Source: Cryptomeria japonica (lineage: Eukaryota; Streptophyta; Pinopsida; Cupressales; Cupressaceae). Taken from it: a DNA stretch of 64,000 nt. Location of the stretch: the NCBI RefSeq assembly GCF_030272615.1, contig NC_081405.1:605970677-606034676 (forward strand), read 5' to 3'. The notes below the pieces were generated by a model. It did no database searches and had not been told where the DNA came from. It saw nothing but the letters and a program-made list of their open reading frames with translations. A program made the translations under genes and the position numbers. This document shows positions 46,199-55,902 of the stretch, piece after piece (position 1 is the stretch's first letter; each line of letters opens with the position of its first letter).

Positions 46199-48685
46199 TT
46201 AATCAATAGGAACGCTAGAAGTTCTTTCAGCTAGTTTAAAGAGACTATGATTGATAGTAATAACTTTACCATTATGGGGAAATTTCAAGCACTTGTGAAT
46301 AGGAGAAGCAATAGCTTTCATGGAAGACAGCCAAGGATAGCCTAGCTTCACACGAAATTGTTCGGATGATGGAATAATAGCAAAGTCCACATCAAGGAAT
46401 TTGTTATGGACCTCAATAGGTAATGTAATAGAACCAATTGCAGGAGAAGAAAATGCATCAAATAATTTCACAACCACATTTGTTTCATCATAGATCACTT
46501 GATTCAATTGCAAAGTAAAAAGAAATTCTTCAGTAATAATATTAACCATACAAGAAGGATCAATAAGCACTCCACGGCAAGGTGTATTCTTGACTTTTGC
46601 AACTATATATAAAGGACCATCAGGTGCCCTGATAGTTTCACTAGAATCAAAGGTGATGGAAGGTTCTTTAGGGATTTTCTGCTGCTCCACAAAGTTAATC
46701 ACATTAGGAGTCATAGACACAAGATCATCAGGTGAGACAGAGGAATCAGTAGTATCAATCACAATAGAGGTATGAGAAGGTAATGGATCGGTAAAAATCT
46801 TAAGATTTTGGTTAGGAGGAGCTACAGATGTGTTGCCTTTATCATTCACACCAGAAACAGAGATAGTATTATTATCAATCAAATCTTGAATTTTACCCTT
46901 TAAAGCAAAACATTTTTCAGTATCATGCCCAGGTTGACGATGAAATTGACAAAAAGATTTGTTATCAAAATAGGGTGAAGTAATCTTTGCAGGATCTATT
47001 TGCCTTATAGGAGGAGGAGTAAGTACATTTTGTTCCAATAACTTATTCATAATACTATGCAATGATTCATTCAAAGGAGTAACCTTTCTTTCTTTCTTGA
47101 AAAACTTAGCAATAGGAGGCACACCTGATGCCGCATTCACATTATTGTTGATGATGTTTTCATTGAATTTAATGGACTCTCTGTTCGGTTTAAACTTCCC
47201 AAATGGTTGTTGACTACTATCACCCTTATCACTCGGAGCCATAGGATTTGCTTGTTCCATTTGACTCACAGTCAGTTGATAATTGTGAAGAGTTGCGCAC
47301 AACTGTTGGAAAGAAGTAAACTCAGAAAATAGAAGTTTTTCTCTAATATCTTTTTGTAAATTAGAAATAAATATTCTTAGAATATCATTGTCAGGTACTA
47401 GAAAAGAAATTTGAGCACACAAATGCTTATATCTACCAATGAAATTAGTCACTTTTTCTTTAACACCTTGTTTACAATGCATTAAATTAATCAAAGTAAC
47501 TTTAGGACTTATATTGTTTTGAAATTGTTGAATAAAAGCATTTGCAAGTTGTTCGAAAGAAGAAATAGAATAAGAAGGCAACGAGCAATACCATTGTAGG
47601 GCTTTATCTCTTAATGTTCTAGTAAACAGTTTTGCAAGCAACCTTTGGTCATAAGCAAAATCGGTACATATTGTTTGAAAGGTCTTAACATGTGTTAGAG
47701 GATCACCCTTACCATTATAAAGCTCCAAATGCGGAATTTCAACATGTTTAGGGGGGATAGCTCGAACAATGTCAAGAGAAAGTGGGCTCGCAACATCAAA
47801 TGTGGGCGCACTAAACTTAGATTGATTCATAGAGGCAATTTGTTGCTGTAAAGAAGAGATAGTTTGTGCAAGATTGTTAATGGTAGCTTTAGTCGAAGAG
47901 TTCATATTAGACGTGTTAGATTGTGATGGAGGTATTATGTTATTGAAAGAAGGTAGAGAGTAAGGTGGTGGGACACTATGATAGTTAGTCATAGGAGATG
48001 ATTGGAAAGGAGGAACACTACAAGGAGGAATAGAAGGGTTAAATGAATTGCCCCCTTGCGTCATGTTCATTTGTGGAGATATAAGAGGAACACTCATTGA
48101 AGGAATGAATGAAGAAGTCGGATTGAATGAAGGAAGAGGGTTGATTGAAGAAGAGGGATTGCCCCCATGACTGGTGATCATAGGGGGAATGTCTTGTATC
48201 GAAGTAGTCATTATGTTTGATGTAAAAGTAGGTATACTAGCAATAGGAGTCGTCAAAGGAATAGAATGATTGACTTGAGTAGGAGGTTGTGTATAACCTA
48301 AGGTTTCGGCATAACTTTTCATTGGCATCACATTCGACTCCACAATGTGTGCAATACCACGCAAAATATCAATTCCATTCTTATCACTTTGAACCATACG
48401 TTTTAGACCTTCAATTAATGAATGAGCTTCACTATCGGGGTATTCTTGAGACATCCATTGTCGAAAATCATCAAATTGGTTATCCAATTTCAAAAGTTGT
48501 TCTACAGAAACCTCATGGAGAGCTTCTTCATCATTAAGAGGATTAGAGGAATTACCCATGTCCTCGTTAAAAAGGCCATTCAAATTAGGTTCCATCTCCT
48601 CAGTAATTAAACCTTGGAAGGACTTAATTCTAAGGCTTCGTCTAACAGGAATAGTGTAAGTAGGGCTTATTGTTGTAAAACTCAT
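46199..48685 (-). CDS. nested gypsy Gag-protease polyprotein, intact 828-codon ORF
   Basis: An uninterrupted frame starts with 'MSFTTISPTYTIPVRRSLRI'. The N-terminal third is Pro/Ser/Asn-rich and includes a coiled-coil-like 'NNLAQTISSLQQQIASMNQS'. The capsid core follows: 'LELYNGKGDPLTHVKTFQTI', 'LRDKALQWYCSLPSYSISSF', 'ANAFIQQFQNNISPKVTLIN'. The Tat-type motif 'CQFHRQPGHDTEKCFALKGK' lies at about residues 565-590. The protease-like end has 'GVLIDPSCMVNIITEEF', with Asp-Pro-Ser where Asp-Ser/Gly-Gly is expected, so activity is doubtful. 'VKLGYPWLSSMKAIASPIHK' matches the protease C-terminus. It is the best-preserved element gene in the window. Confidence 0.9.
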   Translation of the reverse strand: MSFTTISPTYTIPVRRSLRIKSFQGLITEEMEPNLNGLFNEDMGNSSNPLNDEEALHEVSVEQLLKLDNQFDDFRQWMSQEYPDSEAHSLIEGLKRMVQSDKNGIDILRGIAHIVESNVMPMKSYAETLGYTQPPTQVNHSIPLTTPIASIPTFTSNIMTTSIQDIPPMITSHGGNPSSSINPLPSFNPTSSFIPSMSVPLISPQMNMTQGGNSFNPSIPPCSVPPFQSSPMTNYHSVPPPYSLPSFNNIIPPSQSNTSNMNSSTKATINNLAQTISSLQQQIASMNQSKFSAPTFDVASPLSLDIVRAIPPKHVEIPHLELYNGKGDPLTHVKTFQTICTDFAYDQRLLAKLFTRTLRDKALQWYCSLPSYSISSFEQLANAFIQQFQNNISPKVTLINLMHCKQGVKEKVTNFIGRYKHLCAQISFLVPDNDILRIFISNLQKDIREKLLFSEFTSFQQLCATLHNYQLTVSQMEQANPMAPSDKGDSSQQPFGKFKPNRESIKFNENIINNNVNAASGVPPIAKFFKKERKVTPLNESLHSIMNKLLEQNVLTPPPIRQIDPAKITSPYFDNKSFCQFHRQPGHDTEKCFALKGKIQDLIDNNTISVSGVNDKGNTSVAPPNQNLKIFTDPLPSHTSIVIDTTDSSVSPDDLVSMTPNVINFVEQQKIPKEPSITFDSSETIRAPDGPLYIVAKVKNTPCRGVLIDPSCMVNIITEEFLFTLQLNQVIYDETNVVVKLFDAFSSPAIGSITLPIEVHNKFLDVDFAIIPSSEQFRVKLGYPWLSSMKAIASPIHKCLKFPHNGKVITINHSLFKLAERTSSVPID

Positions 48686-49830
48686 GCACTAAAGAGAGAG
48701 AGAAGATTTTGAATTTTAGAGGTAGCAAATTTCAATAAAATCAGCCAATCTCCTAGATTTAAGCTGTTAAATACAATCAGGAAAATCTCCCGAAATTTCG
48801 GAAAAAACGTTCGGGACCGTGGCGAACGGAGTGCACACGGTCCTCGCAACTTTTTTCAAAATTTTGAAGGATGAAAGTTATGATGATTTTAAAGATACTC
48901 TGAAAAAATTGAGTGATTTTACGATCTGTAGATAGGCCAAATTAAAGTTGCAATCTCAAAATTGAACCCTACCAAGATTGTTGAAAAATGTAAAATTTGA
49001 ATTTTGAAAAAGAGGGGGAAACTGAAATTTTGAATTTTTATGATTTTAGAGGGAATGCTGAAAGCAATGCAGGCTTTGAAATTTAAAAGTTGACTCGATT
49101 TCATGCAAAATTCAAATTTGAAAGTGGAAATCAAAGATGTTGCAATTAAACACTTAATTTCAAAAGTCACAAATTGTAAAAATTTGAATAAAACACTGAA
49201 ATTTCGAATGAATGCCAACACACTTTTCAGATTTAGGATAGTAAGAAACACAATTTTGATATGAATTTCAATTTGAACAATTTTTGAATGATTATAAGCC
49301 TCAATCCAAGCAATCACTAGACCAACTTTGACTTTAATTTTGAAAGTGTTAGAATTGATAAAATCAGCCAAAATTCTGGATTTTAGCAGAAAAATACAGT
49401 AAGATCTAGCTCCCGAAATTTCGGAAAAAATGTCGGGGACGATGGCGCTCGGGGTGCACACGGTCCTCGCAACTTTTTTCCAAATTTTCAGGGATGAAAG
49501 ATATTGTGATTTTGATTAGTGAAATTAGCAGTCAAAGGTTGAATCAAGAAGGTCTTAAAAATTAAGGTTTTGACATTTAACCACTTAATTTTCAGAATTA
49601 AAGCACAAATATGAATTGACAATTTGTAATAGAAGGGTAGATCTGAAACAAGCATTAACAATTAAACATTTCACAAGCTCAATTACTAAAAAGAAAATTT
49701 TAGGGTTTTTATGCAATTAGCCTCTAAAATTTGCAAAAGATCAAACATGGAAATGTAATTAAGTAAACAAAATTTTCAGATCTAACCATGAATAATCAGA
49801 ATGAGGATGTTCACGTCGGGTTCACCAAAA
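48686..49830 (-). other. nested gypsy leader with two copies of a GC-rich motif; primer site at 49811-49830
   Basis: This untranslated leader lies between the 5' LTR and Gag. Next to the LTR the minus strand reads TTTTGGTGAACCCGACGTGA, a plausible primer-binding site starting at the LTR boundary. Two similar blocks, GTGCACACGGTCCTCGCAAC with CGAAATTTCGGAAAAA beside them, lie at about 48793-48855 and 49412-49480. The same core is in both LTRs. Confidence 0.7.
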
Positions 49831-51093
49831 TGTAAATCGGAAAAATTGAACCCTAGTTGTTCTCCCCTCCCCAACTCCAAGGAGAGAGAAGGGAGAGTCA
49901 CTAGGGTTGATGGTTTTCACTTAGGGGAGACTTTACATTCAAAAGAGGGGTTGAAACCGACAAGATCCAATCCCACGCAAGGCAAGATTGGATTCTAAAT
50001 GAGTTTCAAGGGTTAAGACATCAAGGATACCCTCTTTTGTAAAGAAATGTGGAAAGAATGATTGAACTAGGAATGCATGTAGAAGCAAGAAAGATTCGCT
50101 TATAAACAGAGATAGGGATATGGGATGAAGCTGCGGACCTGGAATTAGCAGTAAAATGTCAAGACGGTGCTGTTCTACAAATTTGAGTGAAAGTTGATGG
50201 GACGATGGCGCCCGGCGTGCACACGGTCCTCCGAAAAATCCACGAAACGAAGGGGGATTTGTTCGTCTCTGCACAAGGATTCCAGATCTTCAATTACAGC
50301 CGCGTTCCTACAACCTACACACAAAAAAGAGAGGACGATTGGGGGGTTAGGGATGAGGGGTTTGCCTTTAGGTCAAACCCCGGTTTTGGAATTAACCAAG
50401 AAATGAGAATGCTATAAATGTAAATGTTTGTAATGTAAACAAGTACTGATACCTTGTTGTAAGAATGTTTGTATTCTTACATGCGAAGGTGTAATGTATG
50501 TAGTATGTTGTATGTTATATGTGATCTCCTCTTCAATGGTTGAATCCTTGTCTTGAATGCAACACTTAGCCTTGAATGGAGACTTAGAATGCTCAATTGC
50601 TTGAAGGAATGTTTGAATGCTTGAATGTTTGAATGTTTGAATATCACTTTCGCCTCTTGCGCACATATGTCCTCCTCTCCCTTTTTGAGAGAGGAAATGT
50701 AGTTTATATACTTGTCAATTAGGGCTGATAGACTGATTTTCCCGACCTTAGGCTGACCAGGAAACAATATTTTCCAATTTGCAAACTTAAAGACCCGATG
50801 CCCCAAAAGAGACCGGGCCCAAAATAGGGCCAGGGACCAGGGCGCTGGGCGCCATGGTCCTGGGGGACCAGGGCGCTGGGTGCCCTAGTCCTGAAGGACC
50901 AGGGCACTAGGCGCCATGGTCCCACCTCCAGGGATAGCAGGGTGCAAGGAGGATCAGGCCAGGGTGCTGAAAAATGCAGTTTTTGATGTCATGAACAAGT
51001 TTCGGGGTCTCCATTCAGGTTCCGTGTTGCATCGCCATCGTGAAGACCCAAATGCAGTCGAAATTGCAAGTGTCGCAATTTTAGGATGCTACA
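49831..51093 (-). repeat. 5' LTR of nested gypsy element
   Basis: Same length and ends as the 3' LTR (TGTAAATC ... GGATGCTACA). TATA-like box at 50702-50711 on the minus strand, hairpin array at 50833-50923, GTGCACACGG motif at about 50200-50232. Followed on the plus strand by GAATC, the target duplication. Confidence 0.94.
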
Positions 51094-51098
51094 GAATC

Positions 51099-51660
51099 AT
51101 TATGAAATTTACTGAGTTTAGGCATACCTTTAACTATCTTTCCAAGAGAGGGAAGAGCTTGAAAGTGTAAGTGTCCAAGCCTTCTATGTCATAGCTCATA
51201 GGATTTAGGGGCCTCATTAATGAGGGCTTGGATAGGGTTAGTGGAAAGCTTATACAAACTATTATATCTATTTCCAATAACATGAGCAGATTTAAAACTA
51301 GATTTCTTAGGCCAAGCAAGTACTTTACCCTCAGAAAATGCTACTTGATAACCTTTATCTTCTAGAGCGAAAATAGAGCTTAAGTTTCTTTTAATTTTAG
51401 GAAAAAATAAGATATCACTAAGGTGAAGTGAAATACCAGAGTCTAAATTTAAAGTAGTGCCAAAACCTCTTATCGAATATTGAGCATCATCACCAACTAC
51501 CACATGTAGACTAGTATCCTTTTCTACTAAGTCTGAAAGATGTTCACGATAGCCTGTGATGTGTCTGGAAGCACTACTATCAATCAACCATGTGTTACTA
51601 TCTATGGGTATGTTGCTTGACAAGGCAGAGATGAATAAGAAGTCTTCATTTTGTTTTGCG
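51099..51660 (-). pseudogene. copia 3 protease and GAG-pre-integrase (5' side of the nested insert)
   Basis: Protease reads 'NTWLIDSSASRHITG' (about 51555-51600); the DSGA triad is Asp-Ser-Ser, a Gly loss that may abolish activity. It continues with 'LSDILFFPKIKRNLSSIFAL' and then 'RRLGHLHFQAL', the start of the GAG-pre-integrase zinc domain. It is cut at 51098 by the nested element, and the matching second half starts at 43232. Confidence 0.88.
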
Positions 51661-52500
51661 TCTTCATTTAGGTTGGCTTCTCTTTGTGTGGGTTCATTCT
51701 AACATTCTTTAGCATAGTGACCGAATTTGTCACATCTGAAACATTGAACACGAGAGAGATCTCTTGTCTTCTTCCAAGAATACTAAGAACTAGGTGGTCT
51801 GAAATCTCTATTCCTCTTGGAATTATTCTTCTTCTAATTACCACTTTTCTTGCATTGGGCTGCAAGCATATGTTGATCATCCACTTAAGGACTCTTGAGT
51901 TTTCCTCTTGTGGCAAGGCGAGATTCCTCATGAAGGCAATTGTTTCAAAGATGATCAAAGGTTGGGAATTCAGATCTCCCACTTATGGATTGAATGAAGG
52001 AATCCCATGAGTCTGGAAGACCGTTTAATGATATCATGACAATATCCTTGTCTTCTATGTCATGTCCGATTGTGCCTAGTTGATCATTTAGCTATGAGAT
52101 CTTCATGAAGTAGGACATAACCGAATCTTCCTTTGCCATTTTGATATGAAGTAATTGTTGCCTTAATGCAATTTCTCTACTGAGGTTATTGCTCTCATAA
52201 ATACCTTCTAGATGTTTGAATATCTCTCTAGTTGTAGTGAACTTGGAGATGGAGGTGACAAGGTGATCTCTAACTGAGTCAATGATGAGCTTTTTGGCTT
52301 TGAGGGCATTCCTTTTGAATTGTTTTAATTCTTCTTGATTTGTGGGCACAGTCAGCTCTTTGTCTTGTACAAATTGAAGGATATCATCTTTCTCAAGAGC
52401 AAGTAGGATGCGAACCTTCCAGGTAGCAAATTTAAGTGCCCCTTCGAGCCTATCTTCAACTTTCAGCCCTGTCATTGTCCTTACTAGAAATGAAACAACA
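51661..52500 (-). pseudogene. copia 3 gag with zinc knuckle
   Basis: The N-terminal Gag is open at 52475-52092: 'MTGLKVEDRLEGALKFATWK', 'HLVTSISKFTTTREIFKHLE', 'LHIKMAKEDSVMSYFMKIS', the UBN2 pattern. After stops and shifts, the CCHC knuckle 'CFRCDKFGHYAKEC' is complete at about 51743-51702 and is followed by a TAG where Trp is usual. Gag would start near 52475, about 75 bp inside the primer-binding site. Confidence 0.88.
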
Positions 52501-52550
52501 AATTGGAAATAAAAGACTACTAAAATCTAAAAGTTAATATATAACCTAGT

Positions 52551-52562
52551 GCTCTGATACCA
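52551..52562 (-). other. primer-binding site of copia 3
   Basis: The plus strand GCTCTGATACCA is the exact complement of TGGTATCAGAGC, the initiator-Met tRNA primer site used by most plant copia elements. It abuts the 5' LTR at 52563. Confidence 0.9.
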
Positions 52563-53481
52563 TGTTGAATTTTATACTTTCAGATTAATGGAAGACTGAG
52601 AAATCAGAATTTAACTATTAAATTAGATTGTTTGCAGTTAGAATTAATGAATTTCAGACTTAGGAACAAACATAGAAGATAAGCAAAATGAAACAAGATA
52701 CTATTACCCTGGGAAAACCTCCTAGGAGGAAAAACCCAGCCAGAAAAGATCCTCAGATCTGATTATGGATTATATTCAATATTCCGATTACAATACTTAT
52801 CTCTTAGGTAGCTTGATGAAAACACCTAGGGTAAACAACACTTTTTTGCTGTTCAAATCAATGGAAATGTCATCTTCAGATCTGCATCTTGATGACCTAG
52901 CTCTACAACACTCTTCACAACATAAATGACAGGTATACAGAATAGATGAAGCTCTTCTTCTTCAGCGGATGAATGGATGAGGTGCATCTTCATATGACAA
53001 AAGTATTACACCTTCAAACAATAGACATACTTTGCATCATTTGGATGTAATTCACCTTCAAGGTGTGGATGTATTTGCACAAAATTAACTTGCAGCAGAT
53101 AGATGAATTTGCCTACTTCTCCAATCAGATTTCGCACTAGATTGCAGAGCTAATGCGCTTGAGGGTTGAACAAAATGAATATTATTTTTGATGCTTGCCA
53201 AAAGTATTTTACTTATATGATGCTTGACCTTTATTAAGTCAGCTTGGTTTAATTTAAACTTGGTGCCATTTTATGTTTTATTTCATGTAATGTGTGGCGT
53301 GTTCTTTTATAGGGTCAGCCCTATTTGAAGGGAACACACAATCTTTTAAGTCTGGCACGAGAAAGGGCCCAACCCTAAAGGGTACGCGTTACCCTTTGAA
53401 GTAAGAAAAGGGCCCAGCCCTTAAGTGGATTCCAATGTTTCCATTGGCAATTGGAATCCTCCTCCCTAGTTATAAAAAACA
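52563..53481 (-). repeat. 5' LTR of copia 3
   Basis: Plus-strand ends TGTTGAATTTTAT and AAAAAACA, 919 bp, followed by TAGAC. A TATA box (CCTATAAAAG on the minus strand) lies at about 53303-53313, matching the 3' LTR. Confidence 0.92.
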
Positions 53482-53541
53482 TAGACAACCACACGACAAA
53501 AAGGGAAAACATTCTCCAGTCAAAGTGTAGAGCGAGAGATC

Positions 53542-54157
53542 AGTAGACCAAAAGAAGTGCAGCTCCGGAGTGAGTGCAGTGAATAGAAGTTAGATAGCAG
53601 CAGTCTGTGGGTGTTTGTGTAGTTTGTCAGTAGAGCAAGATAGCTCATGGTTTGTCAGTTGAGCAGTGATTGCTTCTAATTGTGTGCACTACTCTAAGTG
53701 AACAAATTTGATTTGTAGTGAGGTCAGAGAAGCTCTGTTTTGTGTAGTTGATTGCAACCCCTGATGGCTGCATGTAGATTAGATCTCAATAGAAATTATT
53801 TCTAAGTTAGTAGTTTGTATTTTGCAATAGTTTTTTCTAGTTATTTAATAGTAGACCAGAAGAAGTGCAGCTCCAGAGTGAGTGCAGGGAATAGAAGTTA
53901 GACAACAACAGTCTGTGGGTGTTTGTGTAGTTTGTCAGTAGAGAAAGATAGCTCCTGACTGTATGGTTTGTCAGTTGAGCAGTGATTGCTCCTAGTTGTG
54001 TGCACAACTCCAAGTGAACAGATTTGATTTGTAGTGAGCTCAGAGAAGCTATGTTTTGTGTAGTTGAATGCAACCTCTGATTGCTGCGTGTAGATTAGAT
54101 CTCAATATAAATTATTTCCAAGTTAGTAGTTTGTATTTTGTTTTCACCAATCATTTA
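53542..54157. repeat. 308-bp direct tandem duplication
   Basis: Copies start at 53542 and 53850 with AGTAGACC(A/C)AAGAAGTGCAGC and share GTCTGTGGGTGTTTGTGTAG and TAGATTAGATCTCAAT. Divergence is a few percent plus one small indel. It lies immediately beside copia 3 and next to a copia remnant; it may derive from LTR or leader DNA, but I cannot prove that. Confidence 0.85.
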
Positions 54158-54184
54158 ATAGAAAGCAAAGAATTTTCATGTGTC

Positions 54185-55070
54185 CTACATTGGTTTGTTG
54201 GATTTGCATTTCCAGCCCCTCGTGTTTGAATCTTTGTCAGATATCACCCAACTTTGTAGGCTTATTGTGGCAACTGAAGCTCTGCAGAACTCCAACTTCT
54301 CTTTTGGAACAACCTTGGTAAGTGCATAAAGAAGGTTGATGTTGGTATTAATTTTCTTCAGCTTCAACTTGATATGTTCAAGAATACTTTAGATAAAGTG
54401 ATACCTCAAGTTTATGTGCTTTGTTCGATTATGAAAAATAACTTTTTAAATCAAATGTATAGTGTCATTGTCATCACTGTACAAAGTGAATTATTTTTGT
54501 TTGCTTACCATCTCAACTAACAATCGCTGCAACCACAACGTAAGTTTAGTCCTTTCAGTGAGAGCAATGTTTTCTACTTTTGTGATGGAAAAAGCTACCA
54601 CTTCTTACAATCTAGAAACCTAACTGATTGTTGTACGTCCTTTCAAAAGTGAATACATATCTGATGGTTGATCACTGTTTGTTGAAATCACTGATCATGT
54701 CAGAGTCAACAAAACCCTATAGTTGTGCATCTTTTCCTTAAAATCTCATAACATTATTAGAAATGCCTTTAAAATATCTCAATATCCATTTTATAGCTTG
54801 CTAATGGTTTTTACTTGAATTGGTCATGTACTTGCTTACTATTCCCACTACATGAGCAATGTTTGGACTTGTGCAACCAATTGCATACATGAGACTCCCA
54901 ACAATAGAGGAATAAGGCACTTGCTCCATGTTGGAATGTGAAGTCCAAATTGGACTCTTATCTAGCAGTGTTTTACATGCAATTGTGCGAGTCATACTTA
55001 CTATATTTAGTAAGTTGTATTCAAGTAGGACTTTGCAACTCAGTTGTTTTAGGCTATTCGAAGTCATGTT
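54185..55070 (-). pseudogene. minus-strand copia RT/RNase H remnant
   Basis: 'EQVPYSSIVGSLMYAIGCTS' and 'NIAHVVGIVSKYM' (about 54930-54810) are the RT/RNase H junction hallmark. Lower down, in several frames, decayed RNase H words can be followed, such as a counterpart of the STTGYVFT segment. It is cut at about 55070 by the plus-strand copia 4 LTR region and has no intact domain. Confidence 0.7.
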
Positions 55071-55249
55071 TTGATTGACAGTTTTGAGATTTTTGTAACT
55101 TGTAATTCCTGAGAATCAATACGAAAGAAAAAAAATTGCCCGTGGTTTTTTACTGGTTTATTTTTACCAGGTTTTTCCATGTAAATATGTGTGTTATGTG
55201 TTATTGTTCTTCTTTACAAATTTTTTGCACTTGTTATTTTTCTCACAAT

Positions 55250-55261
55250 TGGTATCAGAGC
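55250..55261 (+). other. primer-binding site of copia 4
   Basis: TGGTATCAGAGC is an exact initiator-Met tRNA primer site, three bases inside the LTR end ...TCTCACA. Confidence 0.9.
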
Positions 55262-55302
55262 TTAGGTTATTTGTGTAGAAATTGTTTGTTTTTAGAAGTG
55301 AG

Positions 55303-55902
55303 CAATGGTTGGAAATAGTGTTCTAGATCTGAGGTACCTAAGTTTGATGGTTCGAATTTTCTCTATGGAAGCTTAAGATTCAAGCTTTGCTGGTGAAGGA
55401 TGGATGTGACAGAGCTCTTAAAGGAGTATCATCAAAACCTACAAATATGAGCACATGAGATTGGAATACCATGGATAGCGTGGCTAGAGCAGCAATCTAG
55501 TTATCTCTAGCAGATTCAGTTCTGTTCAATGTTGCAGAGGAGAAATCTACTCATGACATGTGGAATAAGCTTGCAAAGCCGTATGAGACGAAGTCATTAG
55601 CAAACAAGATTCATCTAAGGAGATAGTTGTATAATTTGAGGATGCATGACAATTCATCTGTCACAGATCATCTGAATGATTTCAACACACTGACAAGCAA
55701 ATTGGTTCCAGTGGGTGTGAAAATTGATGAAGAAGATAAGGCAACAATATTACTTTGCTCCTTTCCAGATAGTTGTGATCAGTTGGTTATGGCTCTTAGT
55801 AATTCTGCCCCGAGTGGGAAGCTAGTCTTTGAGGATGTGGTGGTTGCTTTAATCTCAGAAGATTCAAGGTGGAAGACATCTCAAGGATCTTCTTCTAATT
55901 AA
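55303..55902 (+). pseudogene. copia 4 gag
   Basis: The start 'MVGNSVLDL' follows the primer site by about 40 bp. Frameshifts and stops break the first 100 codons, but 'KPYETKSLANKIHLRR' and the open stretch 55627-55902 ('LYNLRMHDNSSVTDHLNDFN', 'SFPDSCDQLVMALSN', 'FEDVVVALISED') follow the UBN2 Gag pattern closely. I do not see a convincing zinc knuckle after it. Confidence 0.82.

Larger units (their letters stand above)
43233..51093 (-). mobile_element. non-autonomous Ty3/gypsy element (gag-protease only) nested in copia 3
   Basis: Two LTRs of equal length (1263 bp: 43233-44495 and 49831-51093) flank a 5.3-kb interior, with a perfect GAATC target duplication (43228-43232 and 51094-51098). 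The minus strand encodes one Gag-protease frame and an in-frame extension, but no RT, RNase H or integrase motif is found anywhere in the interior. By eye the LTRs differ at about 3% of positions, mostly C/T and G/A. Mobilisation would have needed pol proteins from a related element. Confidence 0.93.
39340..53481 (-). mobile_element. Ty1/copia element 3, minus strand, split by a nested gypsy element
   Basis: LTRs at 39340-40257 (918 bp) and 52563-53481 (919 bp) carry matching ends. The perfect 5-bp target duplication TAGAC lies at 39335-39339 and 53482-53486. The interior on the minus strand runs primer site, gag, zinc knuckle, protease, GAG-pre-integrase, [gypsy 43233-51093], integrase, RT, RNase H, tandem-repeat tail and polypurine tract. 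Without the insert it is about 6.3 kb, a usual copia size. By eye the LTRs differ by roughly 4-5%, more than those of the element inside it. Confidence 0.95.

Noticed and set aside
47100-48685. Possible host gene on the minus strand because the ORF is so long
   Set aside because: It contains the gypsy Gag capsid core, the Tat-type GHxTxxC motif and a protease-like end, and lies exactly between matched LTRs.
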